Positions 61,101 through 64,000 of a stretch of DNA of 64,000 bases are shown here, one piece after another; the first letter of the stretch is position 1, and each line of letters begins with the position of its first letter. Position numbers and translations under genes: made by a program. Under the pieces are notes generated by a model that was not told the origin of the DNA, did no database searches, and was given only the letters and a program-made list of their open reading frames with translations. Where the stretch lies: the NCBI GenBank assembly GCA_963676095.1, contig OY781040.1, forward strand, positions 2,232,001 to 2,296,000, read 5' to 3'. The DNA comes from G963676095 sp963676095 (GTDB taxonomy: Bacteria; Bacteroidota; Bacteroidia; Bacteroidales; Prolixibacteraceae).

Positions 61101-64000
61101 CCGGTATTGTACTGGTCGGTATCCGGCGAATTGTTCGTGGAAAAATAGGTCCGGTTGGTCACGAAGGTCCGTGTGCCGGCACCGCTGACAGAAGTACGGG
61201 TGATCGTGGTGGGCCGGCCGATCAGCCAGCTGTCGGTATGTTCATCGTTATATGCGAATTCTGTCTTCCGCGTATGTCCTCCCCCGAAGTTTTCGGTGAC
61301 CGATTTCAGGTTACCGTCAGCGAAATAATCCCTGGAGGTGGTCGTACTCAGACCGGTCAGGTTATCGGTAACCGTTGAAGAGGAAATATACGGGAAAAAC
61401 CGTTTATTACCGAAGTCCAGCTCGCTCCATGTATTGTCGGTCGTGGTTACAGTGCCGTAATCGTGTTTGACGATCCTGGTCACTTGCGGATAATAATAGG
61501 TCCCGTTAATCGTATGGTACTCCGTACTGGTCGCTTCGAGGGCTTCATTTTCCTCGGTTATCTTCGAAAACCCAAGAAAGCCTTTGCCCTGGAGGTGTAC
61601 TTTCGCGCCCTCGTAGGTATAATCATACCTGACAAAATCGCCGATGCCATTGTCGTACGACACAGCGGAAACAAGCTGCAACACATCCGTATAGTTCGAA
61701 AGCGGGTAAGCAGGGGTTGTCCCTCTTGTATAAACGCCGGCATCGGAGGAAGGAGAATAGCTAATCGAACTTTCGTACCCGAGCCCGTCGAAAATGTTGC
61801 CCATCAGGTTGCTCACCGTTCCATGGGCAAATGAAAAGCTCCTTTGAGATCCGGGTTTACTGTAAAAAAAGCCTTCCCTGCCGTCTCCGTTATAATCGCC
61901 AAAATAGAAATACAAGGGATGTTCATCGGTTACATTTGATAAATCGAAATTTATCGGAGAAGTATATTCCTGCATGTCGTACTCGTAACCGTTAACCAGG
62001 TTGGTGGCCACGTAAATCTTGTTTGGGGTGTCCGAAGTCCCTTTGCCCCAAAGGATCATATCCATTTTCCCGTCGCCATTCACATCGCAGCAGTTCCATT
62101 GATTATTTGTAGATACCAAGTTAAAGCTTGGAAGGCCCGTTATTCCTTGTTCTCTAAAACCATTCTGGGTATAAATCAGGAAAGACCACACAGGATTTAC
62201 TGCCTTGTCGGTTTTTAGGATATCCGTTCTCCCGTCCCCGTTAAAATCGCCATACCGCAACGAGTTGGTATTAACCATATTACTCCCGGAGCCAGTCAGT
62301 ATCAGCTTGTTGTCCGTACCTTTAAATTCTTCCAGGTAATACATTGTGTCGTTTAAGGCCAGTATATCGGAGCACCCGTCCCCGTTAAAATCCAGGATCT
62401 GAAAGGGAGTGCTTCCAACACCAGCCGGAGGCAACGTCCCTGTTGACGGCATATATCCATCCTGTATAAAACTTCCCGAGAATGAATATAATTCATAGAA
62501 AGGCAACACAGTCAGGGCCCCGCTGTATTCTTTATAGACCATTACCTCAAGTTTACCGTCCCCATTGTAGTCAACGATTTGGTAATGGTCAAGGTCCTCG
62601 TCTGTACTCCAGTAATCATGATAAAAATTGTCAAAGCTGCTCCCGGTTGACTGAAAATAGTAAAAATCAAAACCGTAGTCATAGACAATCTGCATTATGT
62701 CGGATAGCCCGTCCCCGTTAAAATCGGCAATGATATAATTAGTCTCCCCGTTACCAAAATCAGTGTAGGTTTGCCAGCTGAAGGCCATGTTACCGTTCTG
62801 ATCGGCCAGGTAAACTTTCATGTCCCCGTAGCCCGACAAAGGCGCTGTCATGATGTCTGTTCTCCCGTCCCCGTTAAAATCTCCCTGATAAATCCGCTCA
62901 TTAACCGATGCGGAATAAATACCTGACGACGCGCTAAACTGTTCCGTTTGATTACTGTAAGTAAATACCAGCGGGTTCAGCGGTTGGTCCTGGCTGCTGT
63001 ACTCGGTTATCTTTTGTAAAAGGGGGTATCTCTTATCTTCACAGTAATCCAGATCATATCTTTTATAATTCTGTCCGTTACTGGTAATCCTGATTTTGAT
63101 AAGCAGGATATCACTATAAAAATTTTTCCCGCCATAAACATACTGGTTCACATTACTCCTGGCCTGGTACCTGAAGTAAACCTTCACGGAAGGTTCCGTC
63201 GACTGGGACGCATTTCCGGTATAATCGATTTCCCCGATAGGATGTTCATCATCTGAGCTGATATAGTTGAAGTTCATGTAATTTCCGTAACGGTCCGTTA
63301 TCTTGTTGACTTTCCAGTACAATATGGAAGAACCGTTCAGTGTTACCCTGGAATCCGCGCTGTTCCCGTACTCACAGATAAGCCCGGATTTGGTATAAAC
63401 AATAAAATACAGGGGCCCCTGCCCGGAAGTGCCATAGGCAACTATTTTGGAGAATTCTTCCCGCTCGGTCCGGTACTCGCTCCCGCTATAGCCATAACTT
63501 CCGCTGGTTACAAGCAGCCTTTTCCCGTCCAGGGCAAACCGGTCGGAATAAGTCCCGTCAACGGCCATTGTCTGACCATCGTTGTAAATATCCTGGGTGA
63601 CCCTGCTTATCACGGAAAGGCCGCCAATATTCCATCCCGAGCCAATAGACCCAGCCGAAAGATAACTGGTATAGTCAAGGGATAAGTTGGGTTGCAGGCC
63701 ATTTGCCCCTTTGGGTACCGTAATGGGAACCTGAAAGGAAGCAGTTCCTGAAACGGAAAGTGCCCCTTCTGTCTTGCCGACAGGCAAAGTAGCGTCGATC
63801 TCGTAACTGGATGGATCGACGGCATCGGAATAAACAATATTTTTATTGTAAATTGGTTGTTCTTCAACAATTTGCGCAAGCATAGTACCTCCGTCAGTGG
63901 TGTAGGAATACCCCTGGGAGAACATGATGCTGTTGGTGGCCTCGTGGACGACAGTCCCCGTCTCGGAACCGTTCAATACCAGGTCGGACGGCTGTCCCTG
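58115..64000 (-). CDS. SpvB/RHS-repeat polymorphic toxin-like protein, 5' end outside the window
   Basis: The frame is open to the right edge, so the N-terminus is missing; at least 1961 residues are visible. Near the start is an SpvB domain (GALSVSGTASFQVPITVPKG, LSLDYTSYLSAGSIGSGWNI). A run of FG-GAP/VCBS-type repeats follows (GDFNGDGRTDIM, ADFNGDGLSDIM and others), then YD/RHS repeats (YTYDTRGRI, YSYDSYGRLYRKY) forming the cocoon. The RHS-associated core ends in GRLYDPVAGRFLNPDPYVQ and NRYSYALNNPLRYIDPNGN. After it come ~240 residues: a Gly/Asn-rich linker, the SYNYNRPEEIA junction and a ~155-residue tip with no recognised toxin motif. The small membrane gene follows 11 bp downstream. Confidence 0.93.
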   Translation of the reverse strand, partial: QGQPSDLVLNGSETGTVVHEATNSIMFSQGYSYTTDGGTMLAQIVEEQPIYNKNIVYSDAVDPSSYEIDATLPVGKTEGALSVSGTASFQVPITVPKGANGLQPNLSLDYTSYLSAGSIGSGWNIGGLSVISRVTQDIYNDGQTMAVDGTYSDRFALDGKRLLVTSGSYGYSGSEYRTEREEFSKIVAYGTSGQGPLYFIVYTKSGLICEYGNSADSRVTLNGSSILYWKVNKITDRYGNYMNFNYISSDDEHPIGEIDYTGNASQSTEPSVKVYFRYQARSNVNQYVYGGKNFYSDILLIKIRITSNGQNYKRYDLDYCEDKRYPLLQKITEYSSQDQPLNPLVFTYSNQTEQFSASSGIYSASVNERIYQGDFNGDGRTDIMTAPLSGYGDMKVYLADQNGNMAFSWQTYTDFGNGETNYIIADFNGDGLSDIMQIVYDYGFDFYYFQSTGSSFDNFYHDYWSTDEDLDHYQIVDYNGDGKLEVMVYKEYSGALTVLPFYELYSFSGSFIQDGYMPSTGTLPPAGVGSTPFQILDFNGDGCSDILALNDTMYYLEEFKGTDNKLILTGSGSNMVNTNSLRYGDFNGDGRTDILKTDKAVNPVWSFLIYTQNGFREQGITGLPSFNLVSTNNQWNCCDVNGDGKMDMILWGKGTSDTPNKIYVATNLVNGYEYDMQEYTSPINFDLSNVTDEHPLYFYFGDYNGDGREGFFYSKPGSQRSFSFAHGTVSNLMGNIFDGLGYESSISYSPSSDAGVYTRGTTPAYPLSNYTDVLQLVSAVSYDNGIGDFVRYDYTYEGAKVHLQGKGFLGFSKITEENEALEATSTEYHTINGTYYYPQVTRIVKHDYGTVTTTDNTWSELDFGNKRFFPYISSSTVTDNLTGLSTTTSRDYFADGNLKSVTENFGGGHTRKTEFAYNDEHTDSWLIGRPTTITRTSVSGAGTRTFVTNRTYFSTNNSPDTDQYNTGDASAWTLARSYDAFGNLTGEQQSATGLSARNTVYGYDTRGVNLLSVTDPVGRETGYTYDAVTGLIKTQTDPYGNLTTWNYNSADQVGSIVPDGGITTTVTRSFDTSAGPANARYYIQQAGSDGTLTKNWYDRLDRQIRNETRGFSGTMIKKDWQYNGKTELFRFSEPTTGTPSSWNVINYDDYARVHSRDPYYGATTTYSYSGPTTTSVVNSRTYTTTIDAAGQVTGRTDPGGSLTYTWWPDGLLKSAQSPGSVVTSMTYDRNGNRLTLNDPSAGTITETWYGTGEAKTHLNARGQTTTYTYQSDGLLDYYTASPSDEGQTNYSYNSDGQVSSITSPGGVSRTYTYDTRGRISTVTESIGGESNTVTYSYDSYGRLYRKYFDGTTDYEQYNYNSYGYLYRVQFNGTTVWQATAMDNYGRITQASIGGTTNTWSYDSNNMLSQIYASGVRQDTYSFDVNTGNLNTRSNTLKSLTESFGYDAVGLDRLTSVTGPSGQTVTYGSNGNIQSKSDAGTYAYSNTPYAVSSISGALNIPATTQQISYYSFEKVKNITEGTKTADFVYNADQQRIRMVLKDNGTTTKTRWYFGRSCEREQVGSTVTRYIWIGGDAYSAVALARKVGSGSWEVLNIFRDHLGTITQLKSGSTIYEYSYDAWGRRRDKDTWGYTLSGEPDLIAGRGFTGHEELTDFNLTNMNGRLYDPVAGRFLNPDPYVQASGFTQNFNRYSYALNNPLRYIDPNGNSWWSHFWNWAGNRFNNLGNWLKDQNVQAGINISGNGTVPFVSVPVSGNTNVSVGYNTDTGRLGVGNNSSGLNSFYYPSYNYNRPEEIALQSIENARQTANGGGNSGQASNIVSGASLGVSIAENWGYDATIGIWKDLSKIRYYASGWTTGNQYVLKPLSITKGATSFLYGADLFLNYSGWANGQQSGLETGLNVGVSTTSLIVGGTAGIGVAAGYGYLKYMWNTVIDYGQTIRQYYQETYQNLMKGTPFDPQYQY
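58582..58656 (-). repeat. 75-bp RHS junction repeat, main copy
   Basis: In-frame counterpart of 57268-57342, encoding SYNYNRPEEIALQSIENARQ and TAN. It separates the conserved core of the protein from the variable tip. Recombination with the orphan copy would swap tips and delete the 1.3 kb between them, including the main tip and the candidate immunity gene. Confidence 0.85.

Noticed and set aside
58868..61834. Long plus-strand frames (58868-59764, 60230-60619, 61463-61834)
   Set aside because: These are antisense to the RHS repeats. The GC-rich repetitive codons leave the opposite strand open, and no family pattern is seen.
1..64000. tRNA or rRNA genes
   Set aside because: No cloverleaf with a GTTCGA-type arm or conserved rRNA segment was recognised by eye; a covariance search could still find one.

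Overview
The window comes from a Bacteroidota genome, most likely order Bacteroidales or the related Marinilabiliales/Prolixibacteraceae group. The evidence is several SusC/SusD outer-membrane pairs, FecR anti-sigma/ECF sigma pairs, sulfatases carrying the formylglycine motif, TAnnTTTG-type -7 promoter elements and IS families typical of the phylum. No rRNA, tRNA or CRISPR array was recognised.

Layout. (1) 1-6.8 kb is a nested pile of insertion sequences on the minus strand: a truncated IS66 abuts the 3' end of an IS21, whose istA is cut at its 5' end by an ISL3 element. Beyond the ISL3 lies the 5' stub of what looks like a different IS21. (2) 7.0-11.7 kb is an AT-rich accessory zone. Three minus-strand genes of unknown function are separated by attC-like long palindromes, like integron cassettes without an integrase. 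Two decayed group II introns sit next to those palindromes, followed by two tandem arrays with an exact 22-bp period. (3) 12.0-20.3 kb is a four-gene plus-strand operon: a PLD-nuclease/SF2-helicase, a large N6-adenine methyltransferase, a protein with a C39/papain-like cysteine-protease signature, and a 65-residue protein. A convergent XRE regulator with a 16-bp palindromic operator candidate follows. I read this as a restriction/defence island, and the protease component is its most unusual part. (4) At 20.8-21.0 kb there is a long nested hairpin RNA with its own promoter and U-rich end, resembling 6S RNA.

(5) 21.6-51.6 kb is a polysaccharide-utilisation region in three blocks. Block one has an IPT/NHL lipoprotein, a rearranged broken susC, susD and a DUF1735/DUF4973-like lipoprotein embedded among five copies of a ~355-bp hairpin-rich repeat. 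Block two has tandem ECF sigma genes, fecR, susC (with STN domain), susD and a sulfatase. Block three has ECF sigma, fecR, susC (STN), susD, a sulfatase and a large glutaminase-family lipoprotein. The expected logic is trans-envelope signalling: a glycan bound by SusC signals through its STN domain to FecR, which releases the sigma factor. The sulfatases suggest a sulfated glycan. (6) 52.0-55.7 kb is ordinary chromosome: a GIY-YIG-like protein, a SPOR lipoprotein, an aminotransferase-fold protein that has lost its PLP lysine, recO and an RdgB/HAM1 pyrophosphatase.

(7) 56.0-64.0 kb holds a methyltransferase gene, an array of near-perfect palindromes with a 23-bp period, and a polymorphic-toxin locus read on the minus strand. 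This is a large SpvB/RHS protein open at the right window edge, a small membrane protein as candidate immunity factor, an IS3-type remnant, and a detached alternative C-terminal tip that shares a 75-bp junction with the main RHS gene.
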